A stretch of 64,000 nt of DNA from Tragulus kanchil (Eukaryota > Chordata > Mammalia > Artiodactyla > Tragulidae). Shown piece by piece: positions 1 through 11,241 of the stretch; the stretch's first letter is position 1, and every line of letters begins with the position of its first letter. The notes beneath the pieces are model-generated. The model searched no databases. It had not been told where the DNA came from and was given only the letters and a program-made list of their open reading frames with translations. The position numbers and the translations under genes were made by a program. The stretch spans positions 252,585,330-252,649,329 of the forward strand of contig JAIOJX010000026.1 in NCBI GenBank assembly GCA_022376925.1. The letters are read 5' to 3'.

Positions 1-330
1 GAAAAGTATTTATACTTTACTTTTACCTTTTCTAACAATGTGACTCCATTCCCACCATGGGTGGCCAGAAAAGACAAATAAAAACCTAGAATCCCCAGGT
101 GTCCCCATTCACTTTCCAGGCAAAATTCACAATATTAGATTTAAGACTTTTAAATGTTTTCAATTTTGTGATCCTTAATAGAACTCGAAGACTTTTTCTT
201 GTAAATAGTAATTCTAATATGACTTTTTAAGCCAAGCAAAGCAGTTATCTTTAAGAATGAAAATAAACCTTCTGCTAATACTGGTACGAACTAATACAAA
301 CATCATCACCCACTCTAGGGTAAGCAAGCT

Positions 331-632
331 GCCACATGAGAAGCAGCACTGTGGAAGGGACCATGTGACAAAGAACTGAGGCCTCCTGCCAAAGCCAGCA
401 AGGAACTGAGGCCTGCTAATAACCTGGAGCTCAGCTGCCGGTCCTCCAGCATACTTAAGACTCAAGATGACTGCCACTCAAACAGGAGACTCCCAAGCAG
501 CAGCTGACAAGAAGACCCAAGCTAAAACCACCCAAAATTGACCCCAGATTCCTGGCCCACAGAAACTGAAATAAAATGATTGTTTTAGGCTGCTAAATCT
601 TAGTATGTTTTGCTAAATAGAATTAGATAATC
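331..632 (+). repeat. Ancient LTR-like remnant, probably MaLR family
   Basis: The segment reads like the 3' part of an old mammalian MaLR-type LTR. It has a run of 'aactgaggcct' motifs (twice, near 376 and 404), then 'cccacagaaactg' and a 'tgttttaggctgctaaatc' ending typical of that family. It is non-coding and heavily decayed. The family assignment is from memory of consensus phrases, and a different old LTR or DNA transposon is possible. Confidence 0.4.
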
Positions 633-1367
633 AATAAAGTATGTTATTTATTTACTTTCTCCCAACACAATTCTAAGAGTTCCTTTCCTTTAGCAAATAC
701 TTGACAAATACATGACAAAATAAAGCGCTAAATGTAACGCAGTATGGCCAAAACTTCTACTAAATGGGTTTGTACTGCTACTAAGGGAAACAAAAATTAC
801 ACACCCTCATCTCCTTGTGATAAATAGAATAATTTTTAAATGTTCATTTATAAAACATACGATGTCCTAACCTATAAGCATCAGGAAATAAACAGTATGT
901 CCAAAATCTATATTTCAACCCTATCTACCACTACTTTTCATGGTGAACATTCAAACTTTCGCATCTTATCTTTATCTATAGACAATCTGAACTGTATCTC
1001 TAGTTCTGTGTATGCAAATCTTAACTCTCTTCTAACCATGTTCCTAGGAGGAAAAACTGTGGAAAACTTTAGCAAAAGCAAAGAGAGATTGAGGTTATCC
1101 CATCTAGAACATCTTGCCAAGTTATCTTTGCTTTTGATTGTATTTTATTTGGTAGTAAAATATATACAACATATTTACCACTGTAACAATTTTTAAATGT
1201 GCATTTCAGCAGTATTTAGTACATTCATAATGTTGTACAATAATACCACTATTTATTTCCAGGTCTTCCACTGTCTTTAAACCAAATTTCTAAGAGAATA
1301 AAAAGACAGAACTTCTAATATTTTAAATGTGCATTACAAAACAAATTTTAAAAATACTTATAAAAAC
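633..1367. other. AT-rich intergenic or intronic DNA, no gene seen
   Basis: I see no recognisable repeat or exon here. A 118-residue open frame on the plus strand (840-1196) has no familiar motif and skewed, AT-driven composition. I treat it as a chance frame. Confidence 0.6.
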
Positions 1368-1645
1368 AGGACTTCCCTGGTGGTCCAGTGGGTAAAGAGT
1401 CCGCTTTGCAGTGGAAGCGGCACCAGTTCGACCCCTGGCCAGGGAAGATCCCACCTGCTGCTGAGCAGCTGGATCAGTGTCTCTAATTACCAGCCAGCGC
1501 TCTTCAGAGCATGCGCCAGAGCCGGTGCTCTGTAACAAAAGAGGCCACTGCAATGGGAGGCCCACACAGGCCAAAGAACAAAAAGATGGATGAAAACAAA
1601 TAAACTGAAATCAATAAAAGAGGCCAAAAAATTAAAAAAGAAAAA
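1368..1645 (+). mobile_element. CHR-like SINE (about 330-bp subfamily, shortened 3' end)
   Basis: The element begins with the tRNA-derived head 'acttccctggtggtccagtg'. It carries an A-box-like TGGTCCAGTGG and a B-box-like GTTCGACCCC, followed by the body shared with other copies in this window ('gggaggcccacacaggccaa'). It lacks the C-rich segment and ends in A-rich sequence. Imperfect target-site duplications flank it (1356-1367 and 1646-1657, two mismatches). Open frames on both strands here are SINE artefacts. Confidence 0.85.
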
Positions 1646-2122
1646 ACTTACAAGAACAAAGACTATTTAAGAACTCAAGTTTGATTAATTATGGCAAATC
1701 TTTGATAAATTCATTTAATAAATTATATCTATGAAAGTTATAGCCTTAATAAAATAAATTAACCCTGTACAATGTTTATAATTTGAAAAATTGGTATGTT
1801 CAAATATATTAAATCATTTTTCTGGTAAAATGTTTTTCCAGCAGTAACTACTTTGTAGCACGGCAGCTTTAAGTTAACTTGCAAAACCTTTAGACAACCC
1901 AAAACCTTGGGCTGATACTAAATTTAATTAACCAAAAGATTACTGTTAAACTTTTAGAGGAAAATTTAAGTAAGATAAAATACTGAAAGATTAATTACTA
2001 AGCATAGTTTTAAGCTTATATACTTTTACCTCTTATTTTAATTTTGAAAGGCTATATGTACTTCTGGGTCACGTTAATGAAAGTATCAATATTTGCCTTT
2101 AAGGTTTAAAAGAATTTATAGG

Positions 2123-2220
2123 ACATGGCAACCCATTCCAGTATTCTTGCCTAGAGAATCTGCCTGGTGGGCTATAGTCCATGGGTTGCAAAGAGTTGGA
2201 TACCACTGAACACAGCACAT
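2123..2220 (+). mobile_element. Bov-tA SINE, 5'-truncated fragment
   Basis: This matches the 3' half of Bov-tA: 'ggcaacccattccagtattc', then 'cctggtgggctatagtccat' and 'ttgcaaagagttgga'. The tRNA-like head is missing. The same fragment is repeated at 3231-3328 in the second copy of duplication D1. Confidence 0.8.
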
Positions 2221-2376
2221 ATAGCTATAAAAAGCTAGACTGTATGTGATCAAGAGCTCTGCTGGTCTGCTAAAACAGTGCTGTTATGGCGGACAGTCGT
2301 CAATTACCTACCCCTAGCTTTTCTCTGTGAATAGACAGAAGAAGAAGAAAGAAGCAAAAAAAAAAAAAGTTACAAT

Positions 2377-2710
2377 GGGGCTTCCCTGGTGGTCCAGTGG
2401 GTAAGGACACCGCCTTGCAGTGCAGGGGGCGCCGGTTCGATCCCTGGCCTGGGAAGATCCCATGTGCCGCGGAGCGTTTGGACCCATGTGTCCAATCACT
2501 GAGCCGGAGCTCTGGAGCACATGCGCCCAGAGCCGGTGCTCTGCGACAACAGACGCCACCGCGATGGGAGGCCCACATGGGCCAAAGAACAAAGATGGAT
2601 GAAACGAGACAAATGAACGACCAATAGAAGTGGCCCGCCTGCTCCCCTCCCTCCCCACCCCACCCCACCCCACCCCCACCAAAATAAATAAATAAATAAA
2701 TCTTTCAAGA
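2377..2710 (+). mobile_element. Full-length CHR-like SINE, 330-bp subfamily
   Basis: This is a clear full-length member. It has the head 'ggggcttccctggtggtcca', A box, B box (GGTTCGATCCC), a body through 'gggaggcccacatgggccaa', a C-rich (CCCCA)n segment near 2650-2682 and an (AAAT)n tail. A target-site duplication ending in AAAGTTACAATG sits directly before the element and again at 2711-2728. The crisp duplication and low divergence indicate recent retrotransposition by an L1-type machinery. Confidence 0.93.
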
Positions 2711-3230
2711 AAAAAAAAAGTTACAATGAATATGAGCAGTTGAGACTATCTTAGGGGCAACAGTGACAGAGAAGTACAACTGAGTACAAACCCTACAAAA
2801 GTTTTCCCAAAGAAGCATTCATTTAATAAATTATATCTATGAAAGTTATAGCCTTAATAAAATAAATTAACCCTGTACAATGTTTATAATTTGAAAAATT
2901 GGTATGTTCAAATATATTAAATCATTTTTCTGGTAAAATGTTTTTCCAGCAGTAACTACTTTGTAGCACGGCAGCTTTAAGTTAACTTGCAAAACCTTTA
3001 GACAACCCAAAACCTTGGGCTGATACTAAATTTAATTAACCAAAAGATTACTGTTAAACTTTTAGAGGAAAATTTAAGTAAGATAAAATACTGAAAGATT
3101 AATTACTAAGCATAGTTTTAAGCTTATATACTTTTACCTCTTATTTTAATTTTGAAAGGCTATATGTACTTCTGGGTCACGTTAATGAAAGTATCAATAT
3201 TTGCCTTTAAGGTTTAAAAGAATTTATAGG

Positions 3231-3328
3231 ACATGGCAACCCATTCCAGTATTCTTGCCTAGAGAATCTGCCTGGTGGGCTATAGTCCATGGGTTGCAAA
3301 GAGTTGGATACCACTGAACACAGCACAT
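3231..3328 (+). mobile_element. Bov-tA fragment, duplicate copy
   Basis: Second copy of the fragment at 2123-2220, carried by duplication D1. It is not an independent insertion. Confidence 0.8.
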
Positions 3329-3484
3329 ATAGCTATAAAAAGCTAGACTGTATGTGATCAAGAGCTCTGCTGGTCTGCTAAAACAGTGCTGTTATGGCGG
3401 ACAGTCGTCAATTACCTACCCCTAGCTTTTCTCTGTGAATAGACAGAAGAAGAAGAAAGAAGCAAAAAAAAAAAAAGTTACAAT

Positions 3485-3818
3485 GGGGCTTCCCTGGTGG
3501 TCCAGTGGGTAAGGACACCGCCTTGCAGTGCAGGGGGCGCCGGTTCGATCCCTGGCCTGGGAAGATCCCATGTGCCGCGGAGCGTTTGGACCCATGTGTC
3601 CAATCACTGAGCCGGAGCTCTGGAGCACATGCGCCCAGAGCCGGTGCTCTGCGACAACAGACGCCACCGCGATGGGAGGCCCACATGGGCCAAAGAACAA
3701 AGATGGATGAAACGAGACAAATGAACGACCAATAGAAGTGGCCCGCCTGCTCCCCTCCCTCCCCACCTCACTCCACCCCACCAAAATAAATAAATAAATA
3801 AATCTTTCAAGAAAAAAA
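3485..3818 (+). mobile_element. CHR-like SINE, duplicate copy
   Basis: Second copy of the SINE at 2377-2710, with the same flanking target-site duplication, so it came with D1 and is not a new insertion. Its C-rich tract is shorter and carries T interruptions. Confidence 0.92.
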
Positions 3819-3919
3819 AAAGTTACAATGAATATGAGCAGTTGAGACTATCTTAGGGGCAACAGTGACAGAGAAGTACAACTGAGTACAAACCCCTACA
3901 AAAAGTGTTTTATCCCAAA

Positions 3920-4732
3920 GGAAAGATTCACAGACTTTTTGGTCTCCTGACCCCATTGCACTCTTAGAAATTAATGAGTATTCCAAAGAGTTTTTTATGT
4001 TTACCATATTGGAAATTAAAACTACGATATTATTTTACCTAATTATGTACTGATATATTTAAAAACACTCATGATTAATGTACTACACATTTATACAAAT
4101 AATATCTTAGTATTGCTAAGAACATTGCTTTGATTTCATAGATCTCCTTAGAGAGAACTACTAACCTCAAATGAAGTGTGTCTTTGATCCAGAACACACT
4201 ATCAACAAAGAAGACCTAACTTTGAGAGTGAATTTTATTTGCCTTGGTTTATGACAGCCAATTCTGAAAAAAAGCTATGAAATATTTTAAATTTTAGCAA
4301 ATTTCATTCAGTGTTGATGGGCTTAAGGTCTTGATTAATACCTTTATCTTCCATACGAAAACTTAATCCACGCCTTCTGTGCAAAGGGCTGAAACAGCAG
4401 AAACTCTGTGTCCTACCAGAACTATTTTCTGTGCTTTATGCTGACATTCTTATGTCCTTGATTATCTAAAGAAAAATATAATAAAGGTTCCTCCTCACTT
4501 ATAAATCAGTAAACATATTATCTTCTAAATTCATTTTTAATGTTACTTGGATTAAATAGATAATCAAGTATTATTTCTCAGGTACCCATGGGTCTATTTT
4601 TATGAAACCCAAAATGCCCAATTTTGCATTTCCTAATCATATCCTAAACATTGACAATATAAGACTTTTTATAATATTATACACTAAAGTATTTTTGAGG
4701 TTTCTCAGGGTGCCTTAAGAAAGCCAAAAAGA
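3920..4732. other. Old interspersed repeat fragment, then unassigned DNA
   Basis: About 3925-4110 resembles a common ancient mammalian repeat ('cagactttttggtctcctga', 'aaattaaaactacgatatta'), but I cannot name the family with certainty. The rest, to 4732, is AT-rich with no recognisable gene or element. Confidence 0.4.
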
Positions 4733-5072
4733 GGGCTTCCCCTGGTGGTCTAGTGGGTAAGGACACCGCCTTGCAGTCGAAGGGGCGCCGGTTCGATCCC
4801 TGGCCTGGGAAGATCCCAAGTGCCACGGAGCGGCTGGACCCATGTGTCCAATTACCAAGCCAGAACTCTGGAGCACATGCTCCCAACAGCCGGCGCTCTG
4901 CAACGACAGACGCCACCGCGATGGGAGGCCCACAGGAGTCAAGGAACGAAGAAGAGTGAAAATGGAGAAATGAAAGACCAATAGAAGTGGCCCGTCCGCT
5001 CCCCTCCCTCCACAACCCGACCCCCGCCCCCCAAAAATAAACAAATAAATAAATCTTAAAAAAAAAAAAAAA
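4733..5072 (+). mobile_element. Full-length CHR-like SINE, 330-bp subfamily
   Basis: Head 'gggcttcccctggtggtcta', B box GGTTCGATCCC, full body, C-rich segment (about 5000-5032) and (AAAT)n plus poly(A) tail are all present. I could not identify a clean target-site duplication. Confidence 0.9.
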
Positions 5073-7714
5073 TAGTACCTGACTTCAAAGCAACCCTTGG
5101 AATTCAGACACTCTTTAGAGAATAATGCTCATTTCAATAGGTATTAAGGAACTAAGGTTGCTTTACTTAAGGATTCAACGCCTAGAGAGCCCTTGCAGGC
5201 AACCTGGTCAGCCTGATCCCTAGATTACAGGATCTCAGCTTTATAAGCGATAAGGAAAGTCACTTCCCAATGGCTAGAAACCTTAAGAAATTTGAGAAGA
5301 TATTTAAGAGTATATGTAGGTGAAATCTGGTAGTGTCCTGGGCTTGCTTTCCTACTCTGATGAAAACAATCAATGGTAGCTTTCACATATCCTACCTGAG
5401 ATTCCCAAGAAAAACTTATAGTCAAGTTAATGTCATAGCCTTAAGAGCTGCATGATATTGTACAGGCTCTACATTTGTAAAAGCAAACTCAAGGAGACCT
5501 ATATAGTCAATACTCTTGTTGTATCTATGAAAATAGTCAGCCATACCTCATAATGAGACCAGCTGTTACGGGAATACTATTGTCAGATCACTCCAAAAAT
5601 CTTACCAAAACCACTCTTTCCGAGCAATTCAAACAGAAATACCATACCCCAATATATCTGAGAACATGCAATTATCTGTAACAATTAAAGATATACAAAT
5701 TAAAATGAAATTATTCTAAGAATACAATGAAAAAAATCTGAAGTCCAGCAGTAGTAGTTTAAAATGGTATAACCGCTTCTAAGGAGAATTTTTCAGATAT
5801 GTGAAAAGAGCTCTAAAATCTGAATAAATAACATTTATACACATAATCATTCCCCAAAAATCTATGCAAAAGGCTAAAAACTAGTGAGAGAAATGCCACC
5901 GTTAAAGAAGTCAGGGAAAATATCAATACTATGTAAGATTTTTATATTATACATATATGCCCCAAGAATGCAGGGTATAGATTCTGGGAAGAAAGTAAAT
6001 ATTCTGAAATGTCCTAAATCATAACTGGCAGCATTAAAGTTTAGGGACATTGAAGGCCTATAAGAGAAATAGGAATCACAGAACTTGGGACTCATGTTCT
6101 CATTGCAGAAAAACATCATGGGCTACATTTTGGCCTCAACTGTTTCAGTTTTCCTCGATCAGTCATTACAGCCGAAAAAAAGTCAGCTTTTTGCAGGTGA
6201 TGATTAAGTTTGACTAGGCAGACATAAGTAAACACTGACTCATCATAAAAAACTCATAATCCAAAGTATTAGATTTGCCATTCTCCCCTTCCTGATGCAC
6301 CCTCCCCTCGGCCCCGCCACAGCCTCAACCACAGGTAGGCCAACCTGAAGCAGTAGAACTGGTAAAATCAAAGGTTGACCCTGAAAAACAGGATCACAGG
6401 TCCACGCACAATACAGATCTCAATATAATCAGAGAAAAAGTTCTAAGGGAAAATACATCTGAATTATAATCTCTCTTGTTCAGGTCACCTTGTTGCTTAC
6501 TCCAATATCAAAGACCCTCAATCTCTAAACATCTAGTACAAAACAGAAAACAAAAAACCAACCAGAAAACTGAATCAACTTAAGTTAAAAGGAGAGGTCA
6601 TTAAGAATTCCGAAGCTGCTCATGCATTTAAATAAAATTAAACCTACTGAAAACTTTGTCTTAATAAAATAGAAATAAATCTATTTACTTAATGTGACTT
6701 TCAGATGTACATATAACAAACCAAAAGCTTTGAAAAAGAGCCAATACTAGGGAAATGTCATCATTAAAGAAGCCAACAGACAATGATACAGTATTTGAAG
6801 CATTTCCAATGTCAGGAAAACAAGGATACTCAATGTTAACACTGCTTTGTAGGTACTGATCAAACTTATTCTTCACACAGAAAAATAAAGTTACAAATAT
6901 TAGAATTGAGGCAGCAGAATTATATTTATTTGCATAATATAATTATGTATGCAGAAAATCCTACAGAATCAGGCAAAAATTTATTAGAAACAATGAGAGA
7001 GTTTATGGTAAAACTGAAAATGAAAAACCAACCAGACAAACTAAAAGAATAATCTTTGGGGAAGAAAATAAATCTGGGAATCCACACTTCACTTCTTTTA
7101 CTTAAGAGTCCATCTATAATAAGATTTAAATGTAAAGCAAGAAAAACTTTGAAACCATTAACAAAAATAGTAAAACATTCATCCTGAAGTATTTATATTT
7201 CTTTCTATATTGAAAACAACATAGACATAAGGAAGAAAGAAGGAGAAAAGGAAGAGGAAGACAGAAAAGATAACCTAACAGTGGTATGCTAGAGCTTACA
7301 GTAGCTCACAAGAGCCAACTGTTAAACTCTCAGGATTTTTGCAACCCAGTTGTTAAACATAGTCATTATTAAAAATTAAATTATATAAACTTACTGTCAG
7401 TAAATTATATAGAAAATAAGATAATAAACACTTAAAATTTATCATTCCCTATTACTGCAATTATTTTACTATATTTTATTATTGCCTTTACTGTTGAGAT
7501 TACTTAAATCCACTATATTACTTTAGTACCAATACTATATAATGACTATACGACTGCACATCTCAAATCTGTTCAGTGATATTAAGTTGTTATATTTAAA
7601 CAGACCATGTTTGGAGTATCTATACCAAAGGAAATAGCACACACTACTAATCAGGACTCTCCCTACCAGACACAGAAGTCAGTTGTCAATATTTACTAGA
7701 ATACCATTGCATAT
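5073..7714. other. 2.6 kb of AT-rich DNA, no gene recognised
   Basis: No exon, RNA gene or young element was seen. Short open frames at 5225-5425, 5874-6119 and 6685-6876 show no family features. About 7310-7420 has the feel of an old repeat, but I cannot name it. There is a small GC-richer patch near 6285-6345. Confidence 0.5.
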
Positions 7715-8045
7715 ATGCAAAATACTCTATGCTTTGACACAGCAATTTAATATCCAGGAAAGTATCCTAAGAAAATAAATTAGGATATGCAAAAAAGCTT
7801 AGGGATGTTTGACATAATACTATTCTATCATATATTATAAAATACTTTAATCAAAAACAATTTAAATGTACCAAACTTGGATAGTTGAATCAATTATGTC
7901 ATATAAAAAAATTTAATGACATGAGCAAAGGCTCAAAATATAATCCAAAAAGAAAATAAAAGTGTAAAAAGCAGAATGCAAAACTACACATCACTGCCAT
8001 TTTGTTAAAATATATATGTATATGTATACAAATATACATGTGCAG
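7715..8045 (+). mobile_element. Old L1 3' end (end of ORF2 and 3' UTR), decayed
   Basis: Phrases match the 3' end of an old mammalian L1. Examples are 'cagcaatttaatatccagga', 'tttaatgacatgagcaaagg', 'aaaagcagaatgcaaaac' and 'ccattttgttaaaatatata'. No open frame survives. A CHR-like SINE at 8061 interrupts or follows it. The subfamily (L1MC/L1ME-like) is an estimate. Confidence 0.65.
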
Positions 8046-8060
8046 AAAAAAGTGGAACTG

Positions 8061-8378
8061 GGGCTTCCCCTGGTGGTCCAGTGGGTAAGGACACCGCCTT
8101 GCAGTGCAAGGGGTGCTGGTTCAATCCCTGACCTGGGAAGATCCCACGTGCCGCGGAGCGGCTGGACTGATGTGTCCAATTACCGAGCTGGAGCTCTGGA
8201 GCACATGCGCCCAGAGCCCGAGCTCTGCAACGACAGACTCCACCACGATGGGAGGCCCACAGGAGCCAAAGAACAAAAGACGGATGAAAATCGAGAAATG
8301 AAAGACCAATAGAAGGGGCCCGCCCGCTCCCCTCCCTCCCCAACCCGATCCCCGCCCTAAATAAATAAATAAATAAAT
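8061..8378 (+). mobile_element. Full-length CHR-like SINE, 330-bp subfamily
   Basis: Complete element from 'gggcttcccctggtggtcca' to the (AAAT)n tail. It is flanked by a 15-bp target-site duplication, AAAAAAGTGGAACTG at 8046-8060 and AAAAAAGCGGAACTG at 8379-8393 (one mismatch). It sits between an old L1 3' end and an old CHR-2 fragment. Open frames on both strands are non-coding SINE sequence. Confidence 0.93.
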
Positions 8379-8393
8379 AAAAAAGCGGAACTG

Positions 8394-8575
8394 CTAAGCC
8401 CATGCACCACAACTACTGAGCCTGTGCTCCAGGGAATGAGAAGCCTGCAATGAGAAGCCTATGCACTGCATCTAGAGAGTAGCCCCGACTTGCCACAACT
8501 ACAGAGAAGCCTGTATGGCAATGAAGATTCAGCACAGTCAAAAAAAAAAACAAAAAACAAATAAATAAATAAAAA
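8394..8575 (+). mobile_element. Older CHR-2 SINE, 3' part
   Basis: The sequence 'gcaccacaactactgagcct' through 'ctagagagtagccccgactt' and the tail '(aaat)n' match the long CHR-2 body found again at 57321-57676. The tRNA-like head is missing. Older and more diverged than the SINE immediately upstream. Confidence 0.75.
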
Positions 8576-8834
8576 CAAAGAACCATTTCTGAATGAATAA
8601 TTTCTGATATTTGGAACTTGAGTTCACTGAAATTCCTTTTCACCAAAGCTCCAATCTCACCATTATACATTTAAAGATCTTCTCATTTCCTCTAATTACA
8701 GAAGTACCCTCTTTTCCAGTTAATGTCAATCAGTCTAACATGTATCTGGAGACTTTCCTCCCACTTCCCAAAGAATTTCTGAACTATATTCTCTGCCATC
8801 ATATATTTATTTTCATTATTAAGAAGGTCATCTT

Positions 8835-8965
8835 GGGTGCTTCCCTGGAGGTCCAGTGGTTAAGACTCTGTGCTTCCAATGCCAGGGGCATTCCACAGGG
8901 GTTCACTCCCTGGTTGGGGAACTGAGACCCCACATGCTACAAAGTGTGACGTCCCCCAAAAAGAG
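8835..8965 (+). mobile_element. Short CHR-2-type SINE
   Basis: Head 'gcttccctggaggtccagtg' and 'ggttggggaactgagacccc' match short CHR-2 elements. The element has a small internal expansion in the B-box area ('ccaggggcattccacagggg'). A TA microsatellite follows, probably grown from its tail. Confidence 0.8.
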
Positions 8966-8980
8966 GCAACTATATGACAA

Positions 8981-8984
<4 letters not shown>

Positions 8985-9027
<43 letters not shown>
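8985..9027. repeat. (TA)n microsatellite
   Basis: About 21 uninterrupted TA units lie just downstream of a CHR-2 SINE tail. Confidence 0.95.
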
Positions 9028-9035
<8 letters not shown>

Positions 9036-9210
9036 GAAAGCCATCTTCAATCCCACATTTCCTTCCTAAATACTTCCCATTCTCTATCCCATACCAAAAC
9101 CTAATTTTTTTTTTTATTTCCTTACCTTTAGTTCAAACCATTCCACTGAAATTATTATTGCCAAACTCACCAATGTTCTTATTATTTAATTCAACAGGTT
9201 GTACTGGTTT

Positions 9211-9540
9211 TTTCTTTTCTTTTTTTAATTAAAGGAATGGGCCTAGTTTAATTATTTTTGGGGGGGTAGGTGGGAGGGAGGGGGGCAGGCAGGTCACTTT
9301 TATGGGTCTTTCATCCATCTATTTTTCATCCATCTTTGTTCTTTGGCCTGTGTGGGCCTCCCATCACAGTGGCCTCTGTTGTCACTGAGCACCAGCTCTG
9401 GGCAAATGCGCTCCAGAGCTCCGGCTCAGTAATTGGACACATCGGTCCAGCCCCTCTGCGTCTTCCCAGGCCAGGGATCGAACTGGCGCCCCTTGCACTG
9501 TGAGGTGGTTTCCTTACCCACTGGACCACCAGAGAAGCCC
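9211..9540 (-). mobile_element. CHR-like SINE, 330-bp subfamily, minus orientation
   Basis: The reverse complement carries the standard head at 9520-9540 and the full body, with a G-rich strand (C-rich on the element) near 9262-9290. Target-site duplication TACTGGTT occurs at 9202-9209 and 9541-9548. Confidence 0.9.
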
Positions 9541-10032
9541 TACTGGTTCTTTCTTAGTTAACATCACAAAAGCTTTTCACTCCATGCCCACATGCTTCAT
9601 TTACACTTTTTAGAGGGGAGGTGCTGGCTGACACTACTTACTGTTTCACTTATAAACACTTTGTTTCACTAAATCAACTTAAACAAAAGTAAATTTTATA
9701 AGCAAATAGAATTTTTTGACATCTAAAAGTTTAATCTTAAAACTTTTTTTGAATTTTTCAAAATTGTGAGAATAATTTTTAGTAAAAATACATATTTAAT
9801 TTTTAAGAAAAGTCATTTTGTACTTCTGAAACTAATATAATGCTTTATGTCAACTATACTTCAATTTTTTAAAAAAAGGAAATAAAATTAATATAAAGAA
9901 AAAGAAAAATCAAAGGGCAATGAATACGAACTGTAAGAAGGAAATTGTAAGACTGCATTTACAGTTCACTTTCATCTTAAACAAGCAAGCAGTATAAATA
10001 TACTATGAAAATTTATCTTTTAAAGGTCACAT
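9541..10032. other. AT-rich DNA with a short L1 3'-end scrap
   Basis: About 9813-9872 ('gaaactaatataatgcttta', 'tcaactatacttcaattttt') matches the very 3' end of ruminant L1 elements. The rest shows nothing recognisable. Confidence 0.5.
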
Positions 10033-10033
10033 T

Positions 10034-10258
10034 AGGGATTTCCCAAGTGGTCCAATGGCTAAGAATCCACCTTGCAGTGTGGGGACTCAGGTTCAAACCA
10101 CATGCCTCAGAGCAACTAAGCCCATGTGCAGCAATTACTGAGCCCAAGCAATCTGGAGCCCACACATAACAGATAACTAGAAAGTCTGGATGCCACACTG
10201 AAGATACCACATGCCACAACTATGACCTGACACAGTCAAATAAATAAATAAAAATAAA
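10034..10258 (+). mobile_element. CHR-2 SINE, diverged
   Basis: Head 'agggatttcccaagtggtcc', then 'gagcaactaagcccatgtgc' and an (AAAT)n tail. Internal sequence matches the long CHR-2 body with many changes. Confidence 0.8.
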
Positions 10259-10514
10259 GGTTAAGTTATAGTTTCAAATAGTCTCAATTCAAGCATCTAA
10301 AACTAATAGAATTATTTACCAGGATGCCCACCTTTTCAATAAAAATTATTATTATATGTTCAGTACTAATTAATATTGTTTAGAAAGAATCCTTTTACAA
10401 GAGGCAGAAATAAAACAATGAAAAAAACTGACAATGCTTTAAAAAGCTGACCTCTAGTTATCTAGTTTAGCATTCCTTATAAAAGATGTTTTGAGGAAAT
10501 AAGGTATAGTTACA

Positions 10515-10724
10515 GGGGCTTCCCCGGTGGCTCAGTGGTAAAGAATTTGCCTGCAGTGCAAGAGACCTGTGTTCAATCTCTGGGTCAGAAAGATCCCCTG
10601 GAGAAGGGAATGACAACCCACTCCAGCCTGGAAAATCCCATGGACAGAGGAGCCTGACAGGCAACAGGCCATAGGGTCACATGGACTTGGATGCAACTGA
10701 AGCAATTAAGCAGCAGCAGCAGTA
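10515..10724 (+). mobile_element. Bov-tA SINE, near full length
   Basis: Head 'ggggcttccccggtggctca', then 'agatcccctggagaaggga' and 'atcccatggacagaggagcc' match Bov-tA in order. It ends in a (CAG)n run. Diverged relative to the consensus I recall, so not recent. Confidence 0.88.
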
Positions 10725-10739
10725 TAGATATAAGTACTG

Positions 10740-11080
10740 ATGGGAATATGGGCATTAAAGAACAGTTTTACTAGCAAAAAGGAATGGGAAATAATTATAT
10801 GCCAAAAATAAAATATAGAACAAACTAGTGGTTATGAGTAGAAGTGGGTAAGAGGCAAGATTAGGGATATGGGAGTAAGAGATACAAACTACTGTATATA
10901 AAATAAAAAATAAGGATTTATTGTATAGCACAGAAAAATATAGCCATTATTTTCTAGTAACTTTAGTGGAATATCATCTGTACAAATAATGAATCAGTAT
11001 GTTGCACATTTGAAACAAACATTGTAAGTCAACTACAGTTAAATAAAAAAATTATTTTAACCTGACTCTATAAAAGTAAA
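10740..11080 (+). mobile_element. L1 3' UTR fragment
   Basis: Contains phrases of ruminant L1 3' ends ('gagatacaaactactgtata', 'ttattgtatagcacagaaaa', 'gtaagtcaactacagttaaa') ending in an A-rich run. 5'-truncated and non-coding. Confidence 0.7.
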
Positions 11081-11241
11081 AAATAGAATCAAAATTTTTT
11101 TAAAAAAAGAATATCCAGACAAATCTTTAGAATTTAAAAAAAATTTTTTTTTGAACCTGGGAAAAAAGAACAAACTTGGAAGAATAACTATTCTAGACTT
11201 CAGACAATACTACAAAGCTACAGTAATCAAAACAGTGTGAT

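Larger units (their letters stand above)
1708..3913 (+). repeat. Near-perfect tandem duplication D1 (offset 1108)
   Basis: Bases from 1708 to about 2805 recur from 2816 to about 3913. Both copies carry the same Bov-tA fragment and the same CHR-like SINE insertion with identical insertion site. The C-rich tract of the SINE (2650-2682 versus 3758-3783) differs in length and by a few C/T changes, and A-runs differ by one or two. The seam (about 2790-2817) looks like garbled flanking sequence. Probably an assembly artefact; unmerged alleles are possible. Confidence 0.9.

Noticed and set aside
331..632. Possible proviral coding remnant near the LTR-like piece
   Set aside because: Only LTR-like, non-coding sequence is visible. 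I see no gag, pol or env similarity around it.
840..1196. 118-residue frame in single-copy DNA
   Set aside because: No recognisable domain or splice context. Composition matches the AT-rich surroundings, and an opposing frame exists on the other strand.
2377..2500. tRNA-like A and B boxes suggesting tRNA genes
   Set aside because: The boxes belong to tRNA-derived SINE heads. No cloverleaf with anticodon stem and acceptor pairing is intact, and the sequence continues into a SINE body.
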